Shown here: piece by piece, positions 46,281 through 57,440 of the stretch
How positions within the stretch are numbered: the stretch's first letter is position 1
How the letters are laid out: each line of letters starts with the position of its first letter
From: Gonapodya sp. JEL0774
Taxonomy: Eukaryota > Monoblepharomycota > Monoblepharidomycetes > Monoblepharidales > Gonapodyaceae
Direction: 5' to 3'
Length of the DNA: 64,000 nucleotides
Assembly (NCBI GenBank): GCA_027604505.1
Contig: JADIIX010000073.1
Coordinates: 1-64,000, forward strand
Translations under genes and position numbers: made by a program
Notes under the pieces: model-generated
The model's database searches: none
What the model saw: the letters and a program-made list of their open reading frames with translations, nothing else
What the model was told of the DNA's origin: nothing

Positions 46281-47760
46281 ATGCTGTTGGGATTACTCAG
46301 TCCCTCTGGCTGTGAGCCTCTGGACGCAGTGGACGTGGACGCGTACGATGGAGACAGCGACGGGTGTCTGAAATGCCCCGAAGCGTGGGACAGTTTGTCG
46401 TCCCAGCGGATCGTGACCAGCAATGGGTGACAGAGCCCCAGGAGTACCGGCACCTGACGTCGTGCCGAATTTCGAGAGACCTCGGGCGCGTTGAGTGGGT
46501 TTCCTGGCCGCCGCACCTGTTCCACCTCCTCCGCCAGCTCCGAACCCGCAAAACGTCATCCACCCTCTTCCCTCCCTACAACCTGCACTACTTGCATAGA
46601 TGACCTCCCTCACACCACTCTCAACGAGCATCAATGCCGCAGCCGCGAAGCGATCTACTGCAAGGCCTGGGAAAGGAGTCTCTGGTTCGGAGTGGGAATC
46701 GACGTCACCGAGGCACGCAATGCGTTGGATCGACGTCCGTTCGAGTTAGTTGAGGAGGGATGCGAGGATTGTGGTGCGGACGGCAGTGGGTGTGGGTGTT
46801 GGTCGAGGCTTCGGTGTGGTGCCACTGTGAGATCGTCCATTGTGGTGGTCCCCTATTCCGTATCACTGTCCGACCCGTCCGACACGTTGGCCATCTGCGT
46901 CAACACCCACCTGTTTCAAACTACTGAGCTGCTGCGGTGTCGGTCCTCCACCGTCGACGACGACACGATCGATACCAGCCACCCCATCACACTCCCCGTC
47001 GCCGCAGCCTCACAATGGCGACCACGTTGGCCGCCACGGGGAACCCCAGGCCCATGATGGTCTCTGTGCGACATTTCTGACGACGATCCGGAGGACAAAG
47101 CCGAGGACGCTGAGGCCATGGTGGCGAGCGAGGTGAGCGAGTGGGACAGCAGAGGGAGGCGGAGCGGGAGCGGATCAAGGTAGTGGCTTGGTTCGGGCAC
47201 GCCGGGTCTGTATCATTTGAGAATGAGGAATTGGTTGGGTGAGTTGTACTCACGCACCGCCAACCTGACGCAATCCTCCAACTTACGCGTGGTCGTCCAA
47301 CTACACGCCTTGTCCCCCCAACGTGCGCCTCCTTCCTTCCTCCCCCCGTTTGCGGGGGATGTGGGGGGTCGGGTTGGTGATGGTGGTGGGTGTGGACGGG
47401 ACGGTGAAGAAGGTGGTGATGGTGATTAGGGAGGAGACGACGGTGGCGATGATGGATGTCGAGGCCCACAAGACGCAAGGGTTGGGGGAGGTGGTCGGTG
47501 GTCGGTGAGCGGGGCTACACAAGGTACTGAAGCGGTGATGCGCCGCTGACATGTTGGACACCAGGAAATCGGACAATCCAGATCCCGGGACACGTTGAGC
47601 TGGTACCTGTCCCTGACCACCACTACCTCCGCCCTGCTAAAAGATGCACGGGACAGGCATCTGCGGAGCAATAAGGGAGCGTTCGCACGATAAGCACTTG
47701 GCATGTCCGCATGCAAGCAAAATGCAAATGCTTACCAGACAATCCTAAACCGCGGGGAGT

Positions 47761-48339
47761 GAAGCGGCAACCGCCTCTACAGTCCTTTGCACACGCTTTA
47801 CTGCCAATGCGTCCGGACTGCAATAAACTTTGGACGACCTGAAAGATTCACAGGCGCTATGACAAGTCCAGGACGGTACTCATACCCGTCAGCAGAAGGT
47901 GGAGGAATTTTCCGAGTGATTCCCGTGGAAGGAAAGGGTGAAGGGGAAAAAAAATGTGAAAAGGGATTGCCGCTGCAACAGCAGATGAGACACGCGACAG
48001 TGAGCGAGCTGATGACCAGTCCAGATGTGCTGATAGCAATCCACTAACTTACCTGAATAGGATTGATGGATGGTTTGAGAACCATAATATGATCTAGTTA
48101 TGACTCCCCAGTAGCCGGCCCGTGCAACACTCCTAGTATCATTTTAAGGCTGAGTTTTGATGATAATTCAGGCCTCTAAACGACAATTTACGTGGCCGGT
48201 TAAAGTTTTCGGGGAAGCTGAGTTGTACCAGCCTGTTCGGGTCCAGGTGGAGTAATGCCTGGTTGCAGGCTGGTAACCCGGCCTAAATGGATGGATGGGT
48301 GCGGTCATTCAGTCCGAACTCGGTTGTCGTGAACTGTAC
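47761..48339 (+). repeat. 580-bp dispersed direct repeat, right copy
   Basis: Matches 39046-39626. The copies differ by scattered substitutions and small homopolymer indels (for example near 47947), which break any common reading frame. Confidence 0.85.
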
Positions 48340-49025
48340 TTGTGTGGCTGAACATTTTGGTTTGTACTGTAGGGTCCCCCGACGGTATAGGAGGCTGTAC
48401 AAACACTCGAAGCTGCGATACCATCCACCAAAAGTATGCGAACGGTTTTTCAATGAGCGCTCAAGACTTCAAAAAATGGTACGGGGCGGGCCGCATGTAC
48501 CGTCCCTGCCCCACCTCACCACACCAAAACCCGGGAACGACGCCATATTGAACTAACCACTCATTTTGACAGCCAAGATGAATGAATGCGTATTGGTTCA
48601 CCAATGTACCGCTTTGAACAGGCCCCCAGTGTCAACAGCCAATACTTCATGTGGTGTGCACACACCATTTGAAAATATACATCTCTGTATATCTAAATTT
48701 ACAATAAAGCTTGTCATCGGTTTGAGAATGGGTTAGGGGGGGGGGGGGTGTGGTGTGTGCTCCGTCCCCACGCACTCCGCACCCCACTCAACGGCCCACA
48801 CCTTGGCAATATCTGCATATGCAAGTAACAAACTCTGTAGACATCAAAAAGGAGGTAATGTACATCCCCAAATCTCAACAGCCATTACAATAATGAAACA
48901 CATTATAGCCCACAATTCTGCTGAAACATTTAACCTCTTCCAGGCACTCCAGAACCCTTTACTCATCCTTCTCCGTGTTGTCCACTGCCCAGCTCGGCTA
49001 CCTGTTCACAACTGACTCAAGTGTA
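48340..49025. other. 3' flank of the intact unknown gene
   Basis: No gene. Includes a 14-base G run near 48737 and GT/C-rich hairpin-like sequence at about 48736-48805 resembling the elements at 45119 and 54638. Confidence 0.5.
48736..48805. repeat. GT-rich/C-rich hairpin element 2
   Basis: A G run leads into GTGTGGTGTGTGCTCCG and later GCCCACACC, with a C-rich interval containing CCCCACGCACTCCGCACCCC. Similar in make-up to 45119-45178 and 54638-54700. Confidence 0.4.
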
Positions 49026-52000
49026 CTACCCTGCATTGACATCCTCATTTCGTGGCTGCAGTGGATGTCTTTTATTCTGCTTCTTGTGCATCTTGTCGAG
49101 GTTGTTCACATACACCGCAAACAGCTCGGCACGGATGTCTGCGGGCAAATTCCAGACATTGCGCTCGACCTGTTTCACCTCTTGCTTTGGTTGCTGCTTT
49201 GAATCTCTATGAGAACTGTCACTTTTTCTGCCGCACTGGAACAATCGGTTCGGTGGACCAGGCACTCTCCCTCGCCACACTTGACGATGGCATTCAGTGC
49301 ACTCCAGACGTACCCATTCCATTTTTGGGTTCCCAATCACTTCGCTTACCGATAAGATCTGCCTATCTTTCCGTAGTTCCACGCAGGAATTCAGGAAGCT
49401 TGGTTGTGAACCCCCGAGCACATCCTCCTCGGTAGGTGTGGCCTCTGCGAGAACGATACTCGGTGGCCCACTTGACCGATACAGTTTCAGGAGACGATCT
49501 ATGACTTGCTCTTGATCAAACTCCTTCCAGGCTTGACTCGCGTCACTGTCCGGCTCAAGGTTTGTGATTACGGTCGCAAAGTGGAACTTGTCCACCAACG
49601 CTTGCACTTCACTTGGCAGACTTTTGTAGTCCTCGCTGTGAGCCGGAAATACTTCTTGTGCCGTCCGCACACCAAATGTTCTGAACCGAATGTCCTTCTG
49701 GATCTCGTCCATCATCTCAAAGAAGTCAGGCACATCATGAGCGTAGCGTACATAGTTATAGCTCAAGTCATCGCAAGCTCGCTTTGTTCTGGCGGCACAG
49801 CTGTGCGTGATCGGTGCTTTACCACTGGGCTGTGGTGTTTGAACGTAGGACCTCGTGACGCAATCGGCAACGTTGCAGATGTACAACCGATAAACCTTGT
49901 CGAGCGTTGGTCGAACTACATACCCCGGTTTTACTATGGCCGCCAGGGCGTTCAGGAGGAATGTGGAGTACCTCAGAGAGTCGGGAGTCGATGAGGCACC
50001 CGCGGTCGCAGTCCGTTTTCGCCGAATCTCTTCCCAGTACTCTTCCTGGGTCTGCCCTGTTCTAGCAGTGTTTCCCGTGCCAGTTGCACAACGCCGATAA
50101 GCTTTCCCTTCTTCGAGTCCCCTCGCCCATTCTACCCACTGTGCGCTCCCCGGCAGCATGTTCCTCGGACACGGGAAACTGCTTGGAACAATTGGTTGAT
50201 CATTTGATCGTGGGTAACTCTTCAGCACAGCGAGAAACTGTTGCATTTGGGTTTCCTGCGTCTCTGACCTGGGAGCACCTTCAGTGAGAGTGGGAAGATT
50301 TCTGGATGTGACCTCGGAGCTTGCTGTCAACGGTTTCGACGGCTTTGGAGCTAGTGGAACGGATTTTCTCTTTGCTACAGATGGAATAAATGTGCCAAGA
50401 TTTGAAGTAGTTTATGGGAATATTATATGGAGTGACGTGAGATGTTTTCGTGTGCCGAACATTGACCAACTCCGCAACGAGAATAATATGACGAACCCAC
50501 CCAAATGTGCTCCAGACAGCCGCAACGACTTCACCAGACACGCGTGATCACGCAAAACTCGGCGATGCACCTCTAGTTTCCCTTGTATGTCGATCACCGC
50601 ATCGAGCTTCTCGAAGTCTCGTATCAGCAGATCGAGAAATTCGGTCACTTGGTCCTCGGATCCATCGTCCAGAACCGAGGAGTGGAAACGCTTGTCAATC
50701 AGAAATTCAGGTCAGACTCAGTTACTATGCGACATTTAGTGGTTGGGCGATGGGCTACTCACAGTGTCCTCAGAATCAAAATCGTCTGACCTCATTTCAC
50801 GAGCCAATCGCCATCGGACGTACACACTCAGCAACGCTGAGTTAAGGATGCACAATGCATACACCTGATAGTATGTCCAAGCGAAAATAGGATCGTGCTT
50901 GAAGAATCCTGGATGGATGTTCGGTGAGATGATACACCAGTCACGAGGACCGGATCCTGTTTTCGCGACGTAAGTCTTCCCAGCCAGTTCGAACATGCAT
51001 TGCTTGTATTTGAGGCTACCAATTTTTTGGGGTGGGATGTTGCGGTTCCCATCCTCTCCTCGCCGACGCTTTGCCGGTTCGTACCCGAACCGTTCCTCTA
51101 TCGCCCTTTCGTCCAACATCGGATCCCCAAGCAATCCATGGAGGAAAATCGTCGTCACAGCCTCGCTGTTGGCCGTTATGTGGATGGGGCGGATTGTGGA
51201 GAGCTGTTCCCGGAGAAACCACAAAGGTACGTAGTAGCATCCGCGATCCTTGGTGGGGAGAACGTCCACAAATGGACCTAGGGCAACATTAACTGTGTAA
51301 GCAGGTCGCGCGTTCTCCACCATTGTGGTGAGCACCGGTGTGTGCACTCTGAGAGCGAGGTCTCGAGTGACCAGAGGACCGGGACCAGAATGTGGGTGGA
51401 AGAAGGGTACCTGGCCATCAAAGCTACGGAGTGTAATGTCCTTGAAGATATGGATTGTCGGCACCCGACCTTTCACCGTGGAGATCGGATCACTGATTTG
51501 GGTGAGTGTGAAATTCACGTGGTTTCGGGGATCCTCGCCAAGGTTAAAGATGGCCGAAAATCCATTTTCGTCGTCGTAGTACACTCTTTGGAGTCGCTCT
51601 TTCATCGACTCGTCAGCAGCGCGATGCGCTGGTGTCCCATGGAGCAGAGTCCCAAACGCAACGATGAATCGATGGAGATAGAGAAAGGTACGAGAACATC
51701 AATCAGCGGTCCATCTGCTCAAAAAATATATGAAATGTCAAATGCCAAACTGACCTGGTTTCACCCTCTCTTGCTCCACTTCCTGAATGTATTGCGACAT
51801 AACCTTGCCAACCGAGGCTATGGCATCCTCGACATCCAGCCCAAGAGTCAGCTGCCTGATGTACCCGCCGATCCCGGAGTTGAGCGCAGTTGGGCCCAAC
51901 AGTATTATGAGTAGGTCTTCGATCTCGCTGACAAAATCCAGAACCAGCTCCGGGTAAAGGCCGCCCCAACTTGGAACCTCGACTCGGATCACGGTGACGG

Positions 52001-53171
52001 CGTTGAGATAGTCCATGATTTCAGCAAATCCAGAGGCATCGAGTTCATCCATGTCTGGTGAGTCGTAATTGTTGTCTGTGGTGGATTCTTCTGGGTCAAC
52101 AGTTGACGTTTCGTCCACGTCCATCCTTTCGAGACCAGCTCGTACCAGACCAACTTGCTTGATGAAGTTGACAGCTCGAACCTGTGTGGTTTTCGAATTC
52201 ATATCCGCCGTCATCCTCTCCATACCATCACACTTTCGAGACACACCGCCATAGAAGAGTGTGTGCGTGTTGTTGCTTCCTCTCGTATTGTTATTGACTT
52301 TGCTTATTTCGCGCTGTAGGTCCATCTCGTGCTTACGCACCAACATTGCCGCGTACGGGGAATCCCCGGGGAACTTCTGGCGGTATTTTTCTACGACTTG
52401 GTCGAACTCGGGGTTGGATAGAGTGAGTTCTCGGATGTAGTAGTGGAATCTTCAGGAGGCAAAATATCCGCACGGCAAATGTAAGTGTCTCTTGTCTTTT
52501 CCGTAGAAAATACAGTATTTGCTTCTAGTGCCGAGAACTCACTCTTCCATTCCCGGAACATCTACTCCGTCCATATTTCGCTGATCGACAGCAGAGACAT
52601 TGTACCAATCGGTGAGTCTGTCTGGCAGCGGCACTGGGCACGGATTTGTGAGTAAGTTGGTGTGGAGATTGCCGGTGAATGACGGGCGGAGGTTCATATG
52701 CTTGAAGTTGCGTCGCACGTGCGGTTTTAGCCTCATCACCACACAGGGCAGTTCGCGAGCGGTTGCTACCCCTGAGTTTGCCGCCACCACCGAGTTGAGC
52801 CAAGTCGTGCTGCACAATCCGAGAACATCATGGATCAGCGATGGAGATATAGGTTCGGATTTCCCTTCGCGGAGGTGGTGAGTGCGATTTTCTACAACTT
52901 GGCAAAGCATGTTTATTGTGTTGTCATCACTCTGATTGTTTAGGAAACCCAGCGAATCAAGCATCGCCTGATCACATTCAACTTTCCCGAGTGCGGCCTC
53001 CTCGAACCGTGCCATCCGCTTAAGATGTGCTTCGACAAGCTCTTCAACGCGCTTTGCGTGCTGTTCCGCTTTCTTGGCGCGATTTGATTCGAACTTGGTG
53101 GTTTGCGTATCAATGTGCGTCGCAATGGCACTGCATATCCACGAATGACAGGTACTGGAGCTTGGATCCAT
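49026..53171 (-). CDS. Large multi-exon gene of unknown family (intact copy)
   Basis: ATG at 53171 (MDPSSSTCHSW). Exon 1 (to 52543) has a basic coiled-coil segment (KKAEQHAKRVEELVEAHLKR) and ends GMEE. A GTGAGT intron joins in phase to FHYYIRELTLSNPEFDQVV and a long exon to about 51763 with acidic PDMDELDASGF and PSWGGLYPELVLDFVSEIED. After a further intron region comes the exon 51640-50770 (LLHGTPAHRAADESMKERL, HTPVLTTMVENARPAYTV, RDWCIISPNIHPGFF). Then DKRFHSSVLDDGSEDQV, and the last exon (about 50365-49026) with DSLRYSTFLLNALAAIVKPGY, SYNYVRYAHDVPDFFEMMDE and a C-x2-C (LECTECHRQVW) plus QCGRK putative zinc site, stop at 49026. About 1,150-1,200 residues. No transposase, helicase, polymerase or kinase motif recognised. 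Exon edges near 51640-51715 are unresolved. Confidence 0.6.
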
Positions 53172-54193
53172 GGCGGGATTTGCGAGATGAGAAGGTGAGT
53201 GAAGTTTGATTTTGGTCTTGCTGGTGAGGAGCGGGGTGGGAGTACCGTTGGAATGCGAGGGGAACTTGGGGGTCACAAACGAGGTGAGTTCTATACCAAG
53301 CGCGAAGATACAGCGGCTCAAGGCCAAGTTTTGTCTGCTCACATGCTGGTTAGAGTTTTGAGAGTGCGAAGAGTAGGTGGGCTGGTTTGTAAGTGGAGAA
53401 AGATGGGTGGAATGCTCAGTACTAGTCCATGCAATGCCTTAGAAGTGACCGTAATAGAAATGTAACGATTGCAATTTCATTTCCAGTTTTACCGTCGGAA
53501 ACCAACGGCCAAACCGCCGTCCGTTCCAGAATTTCCGGTTTGGGAATGTGGCTCACCGCGTTCGCACGGGGATTCCTCGACGATTCAAAGGTTTACGGGC
53601 ACCGCGAGACGCTCAAATACACGCCGTGATGGATGAAAGTCGACTGCGCTGGTCGTCCCTGGTCCTTGTGGCTTCACAACAAAAAAATTGGACAAGAGGG
53701 GGAGGTGGAACAGTCTCGGACAGTCGTGGTCGCAGACGCTTGTATCGGAGGATTCCACCGCAGAAAGATCAAGCGGAAAGATGTGGTTTCGATTTCGCTT
53801 GGGAAAGTAGTCCCTCTTGGTGAAGGACTTTTTGGGTTGTGATGAGGTTCGACAGAATCCGTGCACAGTGGGTGGGTGGTGGGCAAGGCAAGGAATTTTT
53901 TGTGAGCTTCGCTTCCCACCCCACATGTAGACAGTAATAGCCGCACAAGTTTTGAATTGTGTTATTGAAACCGTATTCCAACTTTATTTCAAGCACAAAA
54001 GCGTCATCCCGAGAGACCTCACGTTGGCGCTGGCCAATCGATATTTGCACATGGCCCACGTTACGGTCGCAACATTACTTCAACACGTCGCCAATGCATC
54101 AACCGCTTCAATTGGACCTGGCCACTGTCTGCCTTTGTCAAACATCTTGATGTTGCCAGAGTCAATCAGGGGGAATCCACGAAAGTCAGAGCT
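49497..54193 (+). repeat. 4.7-kb duplicated block, right copy
   Basis: Direct-repeat partner of 40384-45090, offset about 9.1 kb. Continues leftward into coding sequence (49026-49496) missing from the left copy. Confidence 0.93.
53172..54193. other. 5' flank of the intact unknown gene
   Basis: Shared with 44053-45090. Likely promoter. Minus-strand frames such as the one around 54059-53900 (VQISIGQRQREVSRDD, NNTIQNLCGYYCLHVGW) look protein-like over some 50 codons in both copies, but no complete model can be built. Confidence 0.4.
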
Positions 54194-54742
54194 CCTGGTC
54201 TGATGATGACGTATGTTGAAGCATGGTTCATTTTCTCGCGTGATACACAAGCTCTCCGCTTTCAGTGGCTTTCTCAAGTAACAGACTTCCAAATACCATC
54301 GAACTCGCTGAGACAAATGTGGAAAATACCAAAGTTTTCCTTCAAGGAGAGAGGTGAAGGGGTGTCGTCATCCCAAACCAGCGGAAGTGCTCTGGACTCT
54401 CGTAATTGCCTCCTCTTGACATTCATTCTAGTTTGCATCTCAACACATTGAAATTGAAAGTCCCCTGTTCTCCCTGCCGTGATGTCTCCACAAAGTTTCG
54501 GATTGCAATTCAACATTGAAGGGGTACCTGCTTCCCTATCAATCACGTCCGTTGCACCACTTTAAAAGGCTTGTTCAGTTTGTTCGTGCGGAAGACAATT
54601 TACAAGAAAAGCCTGGCAACGGATTGAGAACGCCAGGTGTGTGCAGTGTGTGCACCCCTTCCCCGCCCCACACACCACTCCCCACGCCCCACCCGGGAAA
54701 ACACATCTTCATATCTAAATAACAAGTTCTCTGCATATCCAA
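54194..54742. other. Intergenic between duplicated unit and tRNA
   Basis: No gene. Contains GT/C-rich hairpin element 3 at about 54638-54700. Confidence 0.5.
54638..54700. repeat. GT-rich/C-rich hairpin element 3
   Basis: AGGTGTGTGCAGTGTGTGC followed by CCCCTTCCCCGCCCCACACACC. GGTGTGTG can pair with CACACACC. Shares the CCCCTTCCCCGCC core with element 1. Confidence 0.5.
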
Positions 54743-54814
54743 GGGGGTGTAACTCAGCGGTAGAGTGCTCGCTTTGCATGCGAGAGGCCGGGGGTTCAAA
54801 CCCCTCCACCTCCA
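54743..54814 (+). tRNA. tRNA-Ala (anticodon TGC)
   Basis: All arms fold. Acceptor GGGGGTG pairs with CACCTCC (one G-T pair), D arm ACTC-AGCGGTA-GAGT, anticodon stem CTCGC/GCGAG with loop TTTGCAT (anticodon TGC). The T arm is GGGGG-TTCAAAC-CCCTC and the discriminator base A. 72 nt, no intron, CCA not encoded. Short A/T-rich flanks; a TTTTTG run lies 10-15 bases downstream, a possible Pol III terminator. Confidence 0.95.
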
Positions 54815-57440
54815 GTGAAATTTTTGTTTTTGGCTTCCCCCGTTTCACCCAATCATGTGGCGCCTGAGCGTTCTGTGGGCAATCCGGCTCATTTTCCTAG
54901 CGTAGTGCTTTTTTACTGATAGCCTCTTGTGGTATTGACACCTTGCACATGACCACAACCTCCACATGCATAATGGCACATCTAGCCACACACAATAAGA
55001 TCACACTTCACTTCATCTCACACTCCAGGCCTATCACTAGGCCAGCATCCCGTCATAGAGGGCTGAGACCGATACGTAGTGACATCCCCACTACAAGCCC
55101 AAAGTGAGCAAAGGGAACGAGTTCTTGGAAAAGGTATCAATGGTGGTGAAGCTGTTGTGTCACCGTGACGGTTCCGTGAGTCCAGCTTGTATTCCCTATG
55201 CTTTTGGTAGATTCGTTTTAGATATCTAGTACGTGTATCCATATACTAGACTGTGGTCGACCCCCCGTGAGCGTAGTGTGGTTTGTGATTGTGTGTGGGT
55301 GGGGACCTGCTTCTGCCGCACAACTAATCGTGGCACTCTGTTGTAAAAATGGTACAATGACACACAAAAGAGGGCCAATCGGTGCTATGGTGGAGCTGAA
55401 GATTCTGGTCTGTCGCAACAGGAGGAATGGAAGGCGGTTTTGTCAGCTGTTGACAGGACACAACCCACTGCCCGGCAAGTCAACGTGCCAGCCGACGTCA
55501 CCGGTCAACAGAGCTTTGGAGGACTCTGATGGGATGCCATTAGAAAGCTCTTCTTGCGGGAGTGTCTTTTGCCAGTGCTCCCGGATAATGGTTTGGACAT
55601 GAATAGAGCGCAGTGGGGAGCCGCAGGGAGTGCAAAGGCCGGGGAGCCGCAGGCACAAACAGAGAGTGCAATGGCCGGGGAGCCGCAGGCACAAACAGAG
55701 AGTGCAATGGCCGGGGAGCCGCACAAACAGGGAGTGCGCACACGTTTACATGCTTAGCTTTTAGAGTTGGCATGTAGTTTTCTATATCCACTTTCAATAC
55801 ATGAGTCAACTCCTTCGTTCAGCACAGAATCCGCACGTTGCGGTCTGACTTGGTGCACCTGCCAGCGCGGGGCCTGCGGAATTTTCGATCCACGCACCAT
55901 TAGCAAGGGCTCATGAATAGACAGTTGTAGAGGAAAGCATTTAGGTATCCCCGTTATGATGCAAGCCCGTGGCCTGGGGGCACTTTCGATCCACCAACCA
56001 CCAGCACTCACAGTTGAGAGCGCACAGCGCGTAGTTTTGGCTTAGACATAAATTTGAATGTATTTGGTTTGCATTACAGTGTAGCACGCTTCCTTTGTGC
56101 TTATCTACGGGTTCGGGGGTGTGGAAACCTATATAACACCCGCTTCGCTAATGAGAACAGCACAACCCCGAGGTCTGACGGCTCATGCCGCACCTCTCAT
56201 AGTGGGCGGTTCTCGTGAGCGGAAACAAGAACGCAGGCGGGAAGCGCCCACCCGGAAAGTCCCCACGATCATTTTGATCAGCGCATTCACTCACCTTCCT
56301 TCACTGAGGCCCGTTGACTCCACAGTATCCATCGGACACACAGAGCACGTTTTCATTGTATTTAACGTTTTTGATTGGAGTCGGAGGTCGGAGAAGCTCG
56401 TGGTGGGCGGGAAAGTTGGTGCTAGAAGGGAGAAGGTCGGCAACCGCGAGACCGAGAGCGAATGATGATTCACTCATAACCGCTGTCACGGCTCAATAAA
56501 CGCGCTGGAGAGAGCTGCACTCGCAGTTTCTGAGGGGACGGAGTCAAACTGCGTCCAGCATATGTGATTCAGCAACAGAGCAGCCGAACGCACTCACCTT
56601 GACCCAGAGCTGACTGGTCCAGTTTTCCACCATTTTCCCACCGTTCACGTTTCTTAATGGAGATGGAAGCCCGCGATAGGGGTGGAAGTCCGCGATAGGT
56701 GCCCCGTTCGCTTAGTCCGGTGACGGGCCGGGGTCTGACATCCAACGACACCAATCGACCAGTTCCCGTGCATCAAACATCCAGCTCATCATTTTCATGG
56801 ATTTCGCGGATTGATTTCGCGGTGGTTTAGCGATGCGAAGAGGGCAGGGGGGTGCTCAAATGCGGATCTTCGCCTTCTCCATCGCGGGTGCTCCACCCGC
56901 AGACACACCCGCGCAGTAAAATCGAATGCTCATCATCGGAGCTTCGTTCACCATAAGTAGAGTACGATTTAATACATGTACTTTTGATTTCCGCCGAACT
57001 CTCATTCGCGATGTGGACACCCACAACACGAAGAGCGCGTGGGAAGGGGGTACAAATCGTACAACAGCTCGTCGTAACTTTGTGCGGAATCGATTCGCAT
57101 TTACACATCTGTGCCGTATTGGTGTCCCCCACGTTCCGTTCCCGACTTCTATTCTTTGGTAGCTTTTGACGTCGTCCAAACCACCTTTCGAGTTGATTCT
57201 CGCAAACTGCGGCCGTTTTTCTTCGCTCCTTTTCACCATAGACCGTCTGTAGCATGAAGATTTCGAATTAATTATTTTTAGCCTCTGCGCGCGTCGAATC
57301 AGAGTACGACAAAGAATCGACACAGGCTTGTTCTCCGTTTGTCTTTGCGGCTCCAGCCTGCAGTGCTGCCGTGCGCCAGCCGGTCTATCCGAGAGCAGAG
57401 CTATCAAATTATTAAATTGTCAGTCTCTTAGGGGACCTGC
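54815..57440. other. Gene-poor stretch with minisatellite and short repeats
   Basis: No gene supported. Frames of up to 183 codons occur (for example minus strand 56856-57407), without motifs or believable splicing. It includes the 36-bp minisatellite near 55609-55738, an imperfect repeat (GCCTG...TTTCGATCCACC at about 55873 and 55971), and a short duplication GGAAG-CCGCGATAGG at about 56664-56699. Confidence 0.45.
55609..55738 (+). repeat. 36-bp minisatellite
   Basis: Unit AGCCGCAGGCACAAACAGAG... with two full identical copies at 55645-55680 and 55681-55716, and partial copies on both sides. 36 bp is a multiple of three, so a frame (GEPQAQTESAMA) stays open through it, but nothing else indicates coding. 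Confidence 0.9.

Larger units (their letters stand above)
45091..47760. other. Spacer between the two duplicated units
   Basis: Unique 2.7 kb. 45090-46260 shows no gene. 46270-47640 is distinctly GC-rich, with many overlapping frames on the minus strand (Ser/Pro/His-rich, e.g. MASASSALSSGSSSEMSH near 47110). None gives a consistent domain. It may be a decayed or lineage-specific gene. The stretch 47330-47470 is a GGTGAT/GGTGGT-rich simple sequence that produces artefactual His-rich frames. Confidence 0.4.

Noticed and set aside
46987-47478. 163-codon His-rich frame
   Set aside because: The histidines come from a GGTGAT/GGTGGT simple repeat read on the other strand; no domain.
39046-48339. 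LTR retrotransposon with the 580-bp repeats as LTRs
   Set aside because: No reverse transcriptase, integrase, protease or primer-binding site lies between them, and each repeat goes with its own copy of the gene block, which fits a duplicated unit better.
49026-53171. Transposase, helicase or Crinkler-type effector identity for the unknown gene
   Set aside because: No DDE-like block, Walker motif, Rep motif or LFLAK/DWL-type header could be seen; only a coiled-coil segment and a possible zinc site.
55645-55716. CRISPR-like short repeats
   Set aside because: The units are directly tandem with no spacers, and the context is eukaryotic.
56856-57407. 183-codon minus-strand frame
   Set aside because: No recognisable segment, no support from splicing or composition; probably chance.
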